From the NCBI GenBank assembly GCA_001873675.1, contig MNZP01000004.1:1-12914 (forward strand): a stretch of 12,914 nucleotides of DNA. The letters are read 5' to 3'. The position numbers were made by a program, and so were the translations under genes. Position 1 is the stretch's first letter; each line of letters begins with the position of its first letter. Source of the DNA: Syntrophaceae bacterium CG2_30_49_12. Its GTDB lineage: Bacteria; Desulfobacterota; Syntrophia; Syntrophales; CG2-30-49-12. Positions 1 through 7,438 of the stretch are shown here, piece after piece. The notes beneath the pieces were generated by a model that was given only the letters and a program-made list of their open reading frames with translations, was not told the origin of the DNA and searched no databases.

Positions 1-1
1 T

Positions 2-610
2 TCAGGCGATTTTGAGCCCATGGCCCGGGTTGAGCGGAAACACTTTGAGGCAGCTTTTAAACTGAAGGTAAAGAAGATCGTAATGGGTGAATGCGGTCAT
101 GCCTTTCGGGGGGCTGTCTATGACGGGCCCAAGTGGCTGGCCTGGAAGGAGCCGCCTGTACCGGTGATTCATGCCGTTCAATTTTACTATGAACTGATCA
201 GGGATGGAAAGATAAAGATAGTCAAGAAATTTGAACAGCCCATCACGGTTCAAGACCCATGCAATATTGTGAGGGGCAGGGGTCTGGGGGAAAGACTTCG
301 CTATATTATGCGGGCCACCTGTGAAGACTTTAGAGATGTTTCTCCCCGATATGAACACAACTACTGCTGTGCTGCCGGGGGAGGGGTAATTAACTGTGGC
401 CCGCCCTGGAAAAAAACCCGTGTGGAGGGCAACAGGATCAAGGCAGATCAACTAAAGGCCACAGGCGCCGAGATTGTTGTTACCCCCTGCCATAACTGCC
501 ATAGCGGTATTGAAGATATAGTAAATTATTATAAGCTCGGGATGCATGTTAAGTTTTTCAGTGAGATCCTGGTAAACGCCATGGAGATTCCCGAGGAACT
601 AAAAGCCTGA
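2..610 (+). CDS. hmcF: HdrD-like iron-sulfur subunit (HmcF/TmcB type), 3' part only
   Basis: The reading frame is open from the window edge, so the true start lies upstream; the ATG at 20 is internal. About 203 C-terminal residues are visible. They carry one CCG domain of the heterodisulfide-reductase HdrD family: a DPCN cysteine, then NYCCAAGGG, then PCHNC. In HdrD relatives these cysteines bind an unusual [4Fe-4S] cluster. The stretch KKIVMGECGHAF matches KKIVIGECGHAH in the paralogue at 5825-7438, and both end in a similar F-x-x-I-L/V-VNAM segment. The protein is expected on the cytoplasmic face as the electron-accepting or -donating end of an Hmc/Tmc-type complex. It ends 21 bases before hmcA, so it is probably cotranscribed. 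In Desulfovibrio vulgaris, as I recall it, hmcF comes after hmcE at the end of the operon; here it precedes hmcA. The family is clear, but hmcF versus tmcB is not settled. Confidence 0.82.
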   Translation, partial: SGDFEPMARVERKHFEAAFKLKVKKIVMGECGHAFRGAVYDGPKWLAWKEPPVPVIHAVQFYYELIRDGKIKIVKKFEQPITVQDPCNIVRGRGLGERLRYIMRATCEDFRDVSPRYEHNYCCAAGGGVINCGPPWKKTRVEGNRIKADQLKATGAEIVVTPCHNCHSGIEDIVNYYKLGMHVKFFSEILVNAMEIPEELKA

Positions 611-631
611 GAGGACAAGAAGGAAGAGGGA

Positions 632-2173
632 ATGAACAGGAAACTCTTTACTTTCATTGTTTTAATAGGGATATGCACATACTGTTTCTTCTTGTTTAGA
701 GAGACAGGGAAGATCTGGTCTGCGGAGTATAAGGCGGGGAATGCGGTCGCACGTCCCATCTTCATTTCGGACACGGATATGTTCAAAGAATTGGAACGGC
801 CCCCGGTGGGATTCTATCATGACAAACATACAGTTGCTCTGGAGAAAGAAGGCTGTGGTGTCTGCCACCTTCAAGATGAGAAAGGGAGGTTTATCTTTAA
901 ATACCCTAAGTTGAGAGATGAGAAGACCAGACAGAGCCTTATGAATTCATACCACGACAACTGTATAGGCTGCCACAGGGAAAGGGCAAAGGCCGGCAAA
1001 AAGTCCGGCGCAGTGACCTGCGGGGAATGCCATGTTGTGAAAAAGGGATACGAAGAGTGGTTACGTCCGGTGGAACTTGACCATTATCTTCATTATCAGC
1101 ATGAAAAGGCCCTGGATAAGAAATGTGAGCTCTGCCATCATCTCTATAATGAAGAAGAGAAGAAACCGATTTACAAGAAGGGAACAGAATCATCCTGTAG
1201 AGATTGTCATCGGGGAAAAGAAGGGGGGAAAACAGCATCTTTCAGGAAGGCGGCCCATGCAGATTGCATAAATTGCCATATGGAACACAATAGAGAAGGC
1301 AAGACGGCAGGTCCTTCTAACTGTAAAGGATGTCATGTTGAAATGAAGCAACGGACAATCAGCGAAATGCTGGCTGTTCCCCGGCCGGAACGAGGTCAAC
1401 CGGATAAAGTCATCATCAGTAGTGAAGACGCCAGGATGAAAGGAGTTCCTTTTGACCACAGGTCGCATGAAAGCTATACCCGTTCATGCCGAACCTGTCA
1501 CCACAAAACCCTCAATAACTGCAAGACATGTCATCCTCTGAAAGGGAGCGCAAAAGGGAATAAAGTCGCCTTGGCAGATGCTTATCATAGGGCATCCTCA
1601 GGACGTAGTTGTGTCGGTTGCCATGAGTCTAAGAAGTCGGAACCAAACTGTGCCGGCTGTCACCATTCAATAAAAGGCGCTCTAACAAATGGATACTGTC
1701 TCGTTTGCCATAGCGGGTCTTCCAGGGAAGATCAAGCCGTGCGAAGACTTGAGACTCTAAACGCCTCTCTGCCGGAAATGGCGCCCGAAGTGATAGATAT
1801 CGGTGTCTTAAAAAAGAAATATATGCCGGTTCGGTTTCCTCATCTTGCCCATGTCAGGAAGTTATTTGAGATTTCGAATAGAAACAGGTTAGCCAATTAT
1901 TTCCATGCCGATAAAGCCGCTATCTGTGCGGGGTGCCACCATTACACTCCCATTGAACATAAAAGCCCTCCTCCATTCTGCAGAGACTGCCATAATGTCT
2001 CCTTTGACCTCCAGGATTTGAAAAAACCGAGACTTGTTGCAGCTTATCATCTCCAGTGTATAAACTGTCACAAGAGGATGAAACTAAAACCTTTAAAATG
2101 CACTGATTGTCATGCTGAGAAGCTTATGGATAAATCGTTGTCTCACAAAAACCGGTCTATTAAAGTGAGGTAG
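632..2173 (+). CDS. hmcA: HmcA: 16-haem periplasmic cytochrome c
   Basis: This 513-residue protein has exactly 16 CxxCH haem-attachment motifs, with first cysteines at about residues 75, 111, 130, 165, 189, 212, 231, 286, 297, 327, 340, 356, 432, 450, 476 and 490. That is the haem count of the high-molecular-weight cytochrome HmcA of Desulfovibrio (about 545 residues). Other segments also fit HmcA as I remember it: YHDNCIGCH followed by AKAGKK, and VPRPERGQPD near residue 250. The N-terminus is a basic, hydrophobic signal peptide, with a likely cut after WSA near residue 31. The protein should accept electrons from periplasmic hydrogenases or formate dehydrogenases through small cytochromes and pass them to the membrane partners encoded next. 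A GGAAGAGGG ribosome binding site precedes the ATG. The next gene starts 32 bases after the stop. Confidence 0.93.
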   Translation: MNRKLFTFIVLIGICTYCFFLFRETGKIWSAEYKAGNAVARPIFISDTDMFKELERPPVGFYHDKHTVALEKEGCGVCHLQDEKGRFIFKYPKLRDEKTRQSLMNSYHDNCIGCHRERAKAGKKSGAVTCGECHVVKKGYEEWLRPVELDHYLHYQHEKALDKKCELCHHLYNEEEKKPIYKKGTESSCRDCHRGKEGGKTASFRKAAHADCINCHMEHNREGKTAGPSNCKGCHVEMKQRTISEMLAVPRPERGQPDKVIISSEDARMKGVPFDHRSHESYTRSCRTCHHKTLNNCKTCHPLKGSAKGNKVALADAYHRASSGRSCVGCHESKKSEPNCAGCHHSIKGALTNGYCLVCHSGSSREDQAVRRLETLNASLPEMAPEVIDIGVLKKKYMPVRFPHLAHVRKLFEISNRNRLANYFHADKAAICAGCHHYTPIEHKSPPPFCRDCHNVSFDLQDLKKPRLVAAYHLQCINCHKRMKLKPLKCTDCHAEKLMDKSLSHKNRSIKVR

Positions 2174-2205
2174 TTCGTATTGTTAACACGATAAGGAGAA
2201 GTGCG

Positions 2206-3060
2206 ATGGACAGGAGGGAATTCCTGAAGACGATAGGAATAGGGATAGGAGGGGTTGCCTGTGGAGATATTCTGATACCTTCTATTGTCAAGGCCCAAAA
2301 TGCTTTTGGGGGCAACGAATTCTTCGGTGTTCTCGTTGATACAACCCGATGTATTGGCTGCATGCGGTGCGAGATGGCGTGCGCCGAGGCGCATAACTTG
2401 CCCCTGCCTGATATCTCCAATGATTCTGTATTTGAAAAGAAACGGAATACGACAGAGACCCGGTGGACCGTTGTCAACCGCTATGAAACTGAGAAGGGAA
2501 AGATTTTTGTAAAACAGCAGTGCATGCACTGCAATCAGCCTGCCTGTGTTGCGGCATGTCTTGTAAAGGCCATGAAAAAGAGAAAGGAAGCTCATGTTAC
2601 CTGGGACACAAATTGTATAGGTTGCAGGTTGTGCATGGTCTCTTGTCCTTTTGACATGCCAAAGCTTGAATACAATAGTCCTCTTCCCAAAATTCAGAAG
2701 TGCAATCTCTGCTGGGATAGGTTCCAGGAAGGAAAACTTCCTGCCTGTGTTGAAGCGTGTCCAGTGGAAGCATTGAAATTTGGTGCGAGGAGGGACCTTT
2801 TGGATGAAGCCAATAGTCGGATCTTTCAAAATCCCCATAATTATGTCCACCACGTGTATGGTGGGCATGAAGTGGGTGGCACATCATATATCTATCTTTC
2901 AGCAGTTCCTTTTGAACAGATAGGTTTCCGGGGAGACCTCGGAACAACCCCCTATCCGGAATTTACCACCGGTTTTCTTCACGCTGTTCCCTTCGTGGAC
3001 GTCCTCTGGCCTCTAATTTTGCTGGGGATAAACCGTGCAATAAGACGAGAGGAAGATTAA
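2206..3060 (+). CDS. hmcB: HmcB: Tat-exported ferredoxin-like subunit with four [4Fe-4S] sites
   Basis: The 284-residue protein starts with a twin-arginine signal (RREFLK, then a hydrophobic stretch to about residue 30), so it is exported folded. Four cysteine groups follow: residues 49/52/55/59, 106/109/114/118, 137/140/143/147 and 166/169/181/185. This is the layout of the HybA/NrfC/DsrO/HmcB family, which binds four [4Fe-4S] clusters. A hydrophobic segment near residues 262-276 followed by RRE probably anchors the C-terminus in the membrane. It should form the electron wire between HmcA and the NrfD-type HmcC encoded 23 bases downstream. An AAGGAG ribosome binding site sits just ahead of the ATG. 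Family assignment is firm; the Hmc name rests on its position directly after a 16-haem HmcA. Confidence 0.9.
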   Translation: MDRREFLKTIGIGIGGVACGDILIPSIVKAQNAFGGNEFFGVLVDTTRCIGCMRCEMACAEAHNLPLPDISNDSVFEKKRNTTETRWTVVNRYETEKGKIFVKQQCMHCNQPACVAACLVKAMKKRKEAHVTWDTNCIGCRLCMVSCPFDMPKLEYNSPLPKIQKCNLCWDRFQEGKLPACVEACPVEALKFGARRDLLDEANSRIFQNPHNYVHHVYGGHEVGGTSYIYLSAVPFEQIGFRGDLGTTPYPEFTTGFLHAVPFVDVLWPLILLGINRAIRREED

Positions 3061-3083
3061 TATAATTAAATGGGGATGACCAG

Positions 3084-4310
3084 ATGAACGGAAAAACGGC
3101 AACAATAGAGAGCTTTAAAGATTTTATGATCTTTATACGCAGTGAGTTGAAGCCAAAGGGAAGGATATTCACGATCTTCAATGTAATTTCTGCCCCTATA
3201 ATCCTTCTCGGCGCAATTCTCATTGTCTATCGTCTTGCAAAGGGATTGGGCTGGCCTGTCACCAACCTTTCCCAGGACTTTCCATGGGGAATATGGATCG
3301 GATTTGATGTTATGACAGGTGTTGCGTTTGCAGGGGGAGCGTACGTCCTTACCTTCGTAGTCTATGTCCTTGGAGCGAAAAAGTATCATCCAATAATAAG
3401 GGCAACGGTTCTTAATGGCTTCCTTGCCTATGTCTTTTACACGGGTGCGATCTTCCTGGACTGTGGCCGTTGGTGGAACATAGTCAACCCGATGATTGGA
3501 AATGAATTCGGGGTGAATTCTGTCCTGTTTCTCGTTGCCTGGCACTTCCTGCTTTACACGTTAGCAGAACTGGTTGAATTCTCTCCAGCAATTGCAGAAT
3601 GGCTTGGTTGGAAGAAGATCAGAAAAATCCTCGGCTCACTGACCCTGGGGGCAGTGATATTCGGGATCACCCTCTCCACCCTCCACCAATCAGGCCTCGG
3701 GGCCTTAGTTATGATGGCAAAATGGAAGATTCACCCCCTATGGTACACCGAGTTTATCCCTGTACTATTCTTTATATCCAGCATCTTTGCAGGACTTTCG
3801 ATGGTAATATTCGAGGGAACGATAAGCCACAGGGTATTCAGCCAACAGATAGACGAAGAGCATCACAGAACCTATGACGATATATTAGTAGGACTTGGGA
3901 AGATATGTGCGGTTGCCATGGTTGGTTATTTCTTCCTGAAGGTTCTCGTCTTTATCCACGGTAAGCATTGGTCGCTCATAAATACCCCTATGGGGTACTG
4001 GTATCTCCTGGAATTGATCGGACTTGTACTTATCCCCTGCCTTATCTTTGTCCAGGGTGTAAAGGATAGAAATCTCCTTTCCATCCGTGTTGCCGCCATC
4101 CTTACGATGGCCGGTATTATTATCAATAGATTAAACTACGTTTTTATTGCCTATAAATGGTATATACCTATGAGCGAAAGGTACTTCCCCACCTGGATCG
4201 AGATTGTCATAACGCTCGCCATCGTATTTGCAGAGATATGGGTATTCAGGTGGATTGTAAATAGGATGCCGGTCCTGAAGGAATCACCAGAATGGGCAAG
4301 AGAAGAATAG
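3084..4310 (+). CDS. hmcC: HmcC: NrfD-type polytopic membrane subunit
   Basis: A 408-residue, strongly hydrophobic protein with roughly ten membrane-spanning stretches. Early on it has FPWGIWIGFDVMTGVAFAGG, a pattern typical of the HybB/NrfD/DsrP/HmcC family. Members of this family carry no cofactor of their own as a rule; they exchange quinol or conduct charge while contacting a four-cluster ferredoxin partner on the periplasmic side. The end is hydrophilic (about ESPEWAREE), as expected for a short tail. The order cytochrome, ferredoxin, NrfD is the hmcABC order. It starts 23 bases after hmcB with a GGGGATGA-type ribosome binding site, and a 37-base gap leads to the small gene after it. Confidence 0.9.
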   Translation: MNGKTATIESFKDFMIFIRSELKPKGRIFTIFNVISAPIILLGAILIVYRLAKGLGWPVTNLSQDFPWGIWIGFDVMTGVAFAGGAYVLTFVVYVLGAKKYHPIIRATVLNGFLAYVFYTGAIFLDCGRWWNIVNPMIGNEFGVNSVLFLVAWHFLLYTLAELVEFSPAIAEWLGWKKIRKILGSLTLGAVIFGITLSTLHQSGLGALVMMAKWKIHPLWYTEFIPVLFFISSIFAGLSMVIFEGTISHRVFSQQIDEEHHRTYDDILVGLGKICAVAMVGYFFLKVLVFIHGKHWSLINTPMGYWYLLELIGLVLIPCLIFVQGVKDRNLLSIRVAAILTMAGIIINRLNYVFIAYKWYIPMSERYFPTWIEIVITLAIVFAEIWVFRWIVNRMPVLKESPEWAREE

Positions 4311-4347
4311 GGTGTAAGACCAAAGAATAAGAAGAGGAGATGACGCA

Positions 4348-4458
4348 ATGGAGGGCTTCACGTATATAGACATCTTTGCGACAGAGGGCATAGAATATTT
4401 GGTTGTAATTGTTTTTCTCCTACTTATCATTCCATTCTGGATGTTCCTGAATAGATAG
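4348..4458 (+). CDS. hmcD: HmcD-like single-span membrane peptide, 36 residues
   Basis: A 36-codon gene with an AGGAG ribosome binding site at 4335-4339, eight bases before the ATG. The peptide has a short polar N-terminus (MEGFTYIDIFATEGIEY), one hydrophobic helix (about residues 18-32) and an FWMFLNR end. D. vulgaris hmcD encodes a similarly tiny membrane protein at this place in the operon, directly after hmcC. The likely role is as a structural or assembly subunit of the membrane part of the complex. Size, position and the GIEYL...FW pattern support the call; there are no catalytic residues to check. Confidence 0.72.
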   Translation: MEGFTYIDIFATEGIEYLVVIVFLLLIIPFWMFLNR

Positions 4459-4479
4459 GTCTACCGCTGGAATTCGGAG

Positions 4480-4487
4480 AAAGGAGG
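4480..4487 (+). promoter_or_regulatory. Orphan ribosome binding site after hmcD
   Basis: AAAGGAGG is a near-perfect Shine-Dalgarno sequence 22 bases after the hmcD stop, but no start codon lies at a workable distance. The first candidate is a GTG at 4506, opening a 61-codon frame that runs through the palindromic repeat and has no protein-like features. In Hmc operons the gene after hmcD is hmcE, so this may be what remains of its translation start. Confidence 0.45.
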
Positions 4488-4546
4488 AAAAAGAATAAGT
4501 CCTGAGTGAATAAGTTCGTAATTGAACTTATGAATCGAAGGACTAA

Positions 4547-4599
4547 GGTAGCCGCAACCTTCAGGTTGCGTTATTCGCAGGCTAAAGCCTGCGGCTACC
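4547..4599. repeat. Double-hairpin palindromic repeat (REP-like)
   Basis: This 53-base element is a nested inverted repeat. Outer arms GGTAGC (4547-4552) and GCTACC (4594-4599) enclose two perfect hairpins: CGCAACCT-TC-AGGTTGCG (4553-4570) and CGCAGGCT-AA-AGCCTGCG (4576-4593), separated by TTATT. The fold is a three-way junction on either strand. The 9-base pairing GGTAGCCGC/GCGGCTACC is an alternative. From memory, closely similar sequences occur in many copies in genomes of uncultured bacteria, so this is probably a dispersed REP- or MITE-like repeat. It may also stop transcription after hmcD. Confidence 0.8.
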
Positions 4600-4699
4600 A
4601 ATTTTTACCCCCCGTAACTGAGGGATTATCAGATGACTTGTTTTTGGTCTTGATACTTCGAAATGAAGTGTTTATTATGTTGTTAAAGTAGTTACTTAA

Positions 4700-4708
4700 G
4701 GGGGGGGG
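4700..4708 (+). repeat. G9 homopolymer before a start codon
   Basis: Nine consecutive G residues end four bases before the ATG at 4713 and overlap the place where its ribosome binding site should be (AAGG followed by G's). Tracts of this kind change length by slippage and can alter translation, but they are also prone to sequencing error. Confidence 0.5.
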
Positions 4709-4712
4709 TCAT

Positions 4713-4931
4713 ATGGGTATAATAACTGCCAAGGAGTTGAAGCAAAGGACTGGAGAGGTTATAAAGAAGGTCAGATCAGGTGAACGATTGACTGTTACAT
4801 ACAGGGGGAGGCCTGGCTATCATCGCTCCACCAGAATGGAAGAGAGGAAAACCTTAGAGGAATTGAGGCCATTTAAGGAGGCATGGAGGGATATTGAGGA
4901 AACTCTCCAGAAGACAAGACCGAATAATGCT
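4713..4931 (+). pseudogene. Degenerate Phd/YefM-family antitoxin with two offsetting indels
   Basis: The first 34 codons (MGIITAKELKQRTGEVIKKV, then RSGERLTVTYRGRP) are typical of Phd/YefM antitoxins. After RGRP the frame degrades to GYHRSTRMEER. Reading one base later (from 4816) restores the family motif as AIIAPPEWKRGK. At about 4849-4852, in a run of A's, the original frame makes sense again as TLEELRPFKEAWRDIEETLQ. This fits loss of two bases after CCT (PVAIIAP expected) and loss of one A near 4850. The expected C-terminal end is missing, because the frame runs straight into the signal peptide of the next gene. No toxin gene is adjacent. The frame stays open to 5249, so a 178-residue fusion could formally be made; I regard this part as a relic. 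Confidence 0.6.
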
Positions 4932-5249
4932 ATGAAAAAATTGGTTTTAGGGTTGTTTTTAGGGATTTGTTTGTATTGTCTCTCTATACCGGTGCCCTGT
5001 TATGCAGTGGAGGTGGCTCCCAGGATTTCGGATAGGGAAATCATTGAATCTCTGACTCGATTGGAGGAAGGTGTTAAAGCTAATAAAGAAATTATGGAGA
5101 CATTGCGAACTGATATGGGGGCATTGCGAACTGAACTGCTGGGTTTTATGAAGTGGGGCTTTGGGTTGCTTTTGAGCGGGATGTTTATCCTTGTTGGCTT
5201 CATTCTTTGGGATCGTCGGAGTGAAAAGATACTTGACAACTCCGCCTAA
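4932..5249 (+). CDS. Small exported/membrane-anchored protein, function unknown
   Basis: From the ATG at 4932 the frame encodes 105 residues. It starts with a classic signal peptide (MKKLVLG, a hydrophobic core, then VPCYA before VEVAPR). A charged, helix-prone middle follows, containing the near-repeat ETLRTDMGALRTELLG, which may form a coiled coil. Next come a hydrophobic span (WGFGLLLSGMFILVGFILW) and a short basic tail. It would sit in the inner membrane with its helical part in the periplasm. No strong ribosome binding site precedes 4932. Translation may instead be coupled to, or fused with, the antitoxin remnant in the same frame, which would give a protein starting at 4713. I do not recognise a named family. 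Confidence 0.6.
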   Translation: MKKLVLGLFLGICLYCLSIPVPCYAVEVAPRISDREIIESLTRLEEGVKANKEIMETLRTDMGALRTELLGFMKWGFGLLLSGMFILVGFILWDRRSEKILDNSA

Positions 5250-5314
5250 AAATAGTTAAATAGCTTCGCATTGAACTTCTTAACATTACATTACTCAAAA
5301 AGAGGAGGATGGGG

Positions 5315-5704
5315 ATGGGAAAAAAGATAATGGTCATTGATGATGAGCCTGATGTAATTACCTATCTGACTACTCTCCTGAAGGAAAATGGCTACGAGAC
5401 TGACTCGGCCAGGGATGGTGTGGAGGGGCTGAAGAAAATAAAAGAGAATAGACCGGACCTCGTCTGTCTGGACATATTGATGCCTGAAAAATCCGGCATA
5501 GGCCTCTACCGAGAGATCAAGAAGGATGAGGGATTGAAAGGGATTCCCGTGGTCATTGTAACAGGTTTTAGGGGGGATGAGCATCCTCTTATGGATTTTA
5601 AGGACTTTCTTTCCAAACGATCTGTACCCGGGCCTGAGGGATACATGGAAAAACCAATCGACAGACAGAAATTTCTTGAGATCATTGAGAAGAACTTAGG
5701 CTGA
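5315..5704 (+). CDS. rrf1: Receiver-only response regulator, Rrf1-like
   Basis: A 129-residue CheY-like receiver domain with no output domain. The acidic pocket is IDDEP (residues 8-12), the phosphoacceptor is Asp53 in CLDILMPEKSG, the conserved Thr83 is in IVTG, and Lys113 is in YMEKP. Between Thr83 and Lys113 there is a stretch a few residues longer than usual (about KDFLSKRSVPGPEG). The ATG at 5315 is preferred over 5309 because AGGAGG at 5303-5308 sits six bases ahead of it. The D. vulgaris hmc operon ends with rrf1, a receiver-only regulator, and rrf2, a repressor. Here an Rrf1-like gene follows hmcABCD after about 850 bases, and no rrf2 is present. The symbol rests on domain layout plus context. 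The partner kinase is unknown. Confidence 0.75.
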   Translation: MGKKIMVIDDEPDVITYLTTLLKENGYETDSARDGVEGLKKIKENRPDLVCLDILMPEKSGIGLYREIKKDEGLKGIPVVIVTGFRGDEHPLMDFKDFLSKRSVPGPEGYMEKPIDRQKFLEIIEKNLG

Positions 5705-5773
5705 GGAGCAGGCATAATTCACAGGTCGGCTGTAGACGGGCAAATATAATACAGCTTGTTTTTTATCCATCAT

Positions 5774-5810
5774 CCCGTCCTTTTCGTTAAAGAGGAACGA
5801 AAAGGACGGG
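5774..5810. terminator. 15-bp perfect hairpin between convergent genes
   Basis: CCCGTCCTTTTCGTT (5774-5788) and its exact reverse complement AACGAAAAGGACGGG (5796-5810) flank a 7-base loop. It lies between the stop of the response regulator on the plus strand and the stop of the iron-sulfur gene on the minus strand. This is the place for a two-way transcription terminator. Neither side has a clear U-tract, so it may act as an RNA 3'-end stabiliser or a weak terminator. Confidence 0.7.
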
Positions 5811-5824
5811 GGTAGCGGTCCCGG

Positions 5825-7438
5825 CTAGATCTCGGGCCATTCGATGTATGGTTCTTTTATGTCCACCATCGCGTTGACAATAAATTCAACCAACCCCGTG
5901 TAAGATATGCCGCACTTTTCCCACGCATTGTAATAATTGAATATCTCCCTAATTGCGCCTTTACAATTCGAACAGGGGGCACATACCATTTTTTTAATAC
6001 CGGGGTCTATAACGTCCTGAAAGGCCTCGAGTATCTGTTTGAATTTCATTCTCCCTGAGATACTTGACCGCCAGTTGGGAAAATTCATGGAAGACATGAT
6101 GGCAAACCCACTTCCGCCGCCGCAGCAGTAATTTCTGACACCATGGGGTTCCATCTCCCTGAACTGGGGACAGATCTTACGGATGATATTTCTCTGGGGC
6201 TCCACCACGCCCATGAGTCTTACCATATTACAGGGATCGTGCAGCGTGACGGGAAAGTCGTTTTTCTTCGGATCGAGGTTGAGTTTCCCGTTGCATACAA
6301 GGTCTTCCAGCAGTGTCATGGAACTTTCTCTCGGTATATTGATTTCCTCGTTGATAATACGATCGGCAGTAACGGAGATGGCCTTATGAGCATGACCGCA
6401 TTCTCCGATAACGATCTTTTTTACGCCGAGCTTCTTTGCAATCTGGGCATGCTTTACCGCCACTCTGGCAAACTGGACATCATCATACCACAGGCCGTAA
6501 TTGACCGCATCATACCCCACGAGATCAGTGGATAGTGTCCAGTTTAAACCCGCCGCCTCGAAGATGATGGCAAAAGCCATGGGATTCTCCGGCCATGACA
6601 GGTACTCACCGGCATTGTGGATGAGCAGAATATCCGCCCCCTCCTTATCCAGTGGGAATTTTATAGAAAGCCCCGTTCTTTCCTTGATGTCGTCTTCAAG
6701 GAATTCGAGGGTATCTTTTAAGGCCACGGGCATCAAACCGGTGCTTGATCCCTTCTTCAGGTGCTGAACGGAACCGAGGGTATGGATTTCTGCGGCGGCT
6801 ATGCCCATTTCCTGGCTGAAGATTTTTCTCAACTCGTGGGTTATCAGGCCGTTATCCACACCGATCGGGCAGGTCTGGGCGCATCTCCGGCACAGGGTAC
6901 ACCGGTAGGCAAGTTCGGCCAATCTGGCTACCGTTGTCCAGTTGAGTTCGATATCGTTGCCCGCAATTTTTGCAAAGAGTTTCCCCCCCCTTTTCAGATA
7001 CTTGTTCGCTATCATCCGCAGGGCTTCAGACCTGTAAGTGGGACGGTATATATCTTTCTTACCGCTTGAGACATAGATGGGACAGGCGTCATTACATGTC
7101 TGACATTTGGCGCAATACTCCAGGGAGAGGGTGAGAGGCTGGAGAAACGTCCAGTTATTCTCCTTCGTGAGCAATTTTTCGAGGCCTGAGAGGAATTTCC
7201 TGACAAGTTCATCCTCTTCCTCTTTTGTCGCCGGCTTAGGTATACTAACGGCAAGGACACCATCAAGGGATGCCTCGTATTTCTTTTTCTGGTCCTCTGT
7301 GAGTCTTTTAAAGGCCGGCTCATCTTCCCCCTTATCGTAGGGATAGGGTAATTTCATAAAATCTGCCGGATCAAGTTCAACCATCTGTTCCGATGGTCTG
7401 CTGATATCTTTGGGATTTATCTTTTCTGCCTTCATCAT
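5825..7438 (-). CDS. HdrD-like iron-sulfur subunit (HmcF/TmcB/DsrK family)
   Basis: A 537-residue soluble protein. After a polar N-terminal extension of about 95 residues it has two [4Fe-4S] ferredoxin motifs (CAKCQTCNDACP, cysteines 109-119; CTLCRRCAQTCP, cysteines 180-190). The C-terminal half is one CCG domain: Cys403 in DPCN, CysCys438-439 in NYCCGGG, and Cys489/492 in APCSNC. This is the build of DsrK, TmcB and HmcF, cytoplasmic subunits that move electrons between a membrane cytochrome b and a cytoplasmic acceptor. Its ATG follows directly on the TAA of the cytochrome b-like gene upstream (7441-7439), with AGGAGG inside the end of that gene, so the two are translationally coupled. It is a paralogue of the partial gene at 2-610. 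The exact complex cannot be fixed from sequence alone. Confidence 0.88.
   Translation of the reverse strand: MMKAEKINPKDISRPSEQMVELDPADFMKLPYPYDKGEDEPAFKRLTEDQKKKYEASLDGVLAVSIPKPATKEEEDELVRKFLSGLEKLLTKENNWTFLQPLTLSLEYCAKCQTCNDACPIYVSSGKKDIYRPTYRSEALRMIANKYLKRGGKLFAKIAGNDIELNWTTVARLAELAYRCTLCRRCAQTCPIGVDNGLITHELRKIFSQEMGIAAAEIHTLGSVQHLKKGSSTGLMPVALKDTLEFLEDDIKERTGLSIKFPLDKEGADILLIHNAGEYLSWPENPMAFAIIFEAAGLNWTLSTDLVGYDAVNYGLWYDDVQFARVAVKHAQIAKKLGVKKIVIGECGHAHKAISVTADRIINEEINIPRESSMTLLEDLVCNGKLNLDPKKNDFPVTLHDPCNMVRLMGVVEPQRNIIRKICPQFREMEPHGVRNYCCGGGSGFAIMSSMNFPNWRSSISGRMKFKQILEAFQDVIDPGIKKMVCAPCSNCKGAIREIFNYYNAWEKCGISYTGLVEFIVNAMVDIKEPYIEWPEI

Noticed and set aside
632..2173. Octahaem or nine-haem cytochrome of another complex type (Ohc/Nhc)
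   Set aside because: Direct counting gives 16 CxxCH motifs, and several segments match HmcA.
4506..4691. 61-codon frame from a GTG at 4506
   Set aside because: It runs through the palindromic repeat and has no protein-like features; the ribosome binding site is too far away.
4511..5280. Possible CRISPR-like or regularly spaced repeats from the similar TTCG-(T/A/C)A-TTGAA segments at 4511-4530, 4655-4669 and 5264-5279
   Set aside because: There are only three copies, diverged and irregularly spaced. They are too short to call a repeat family from this window alone.
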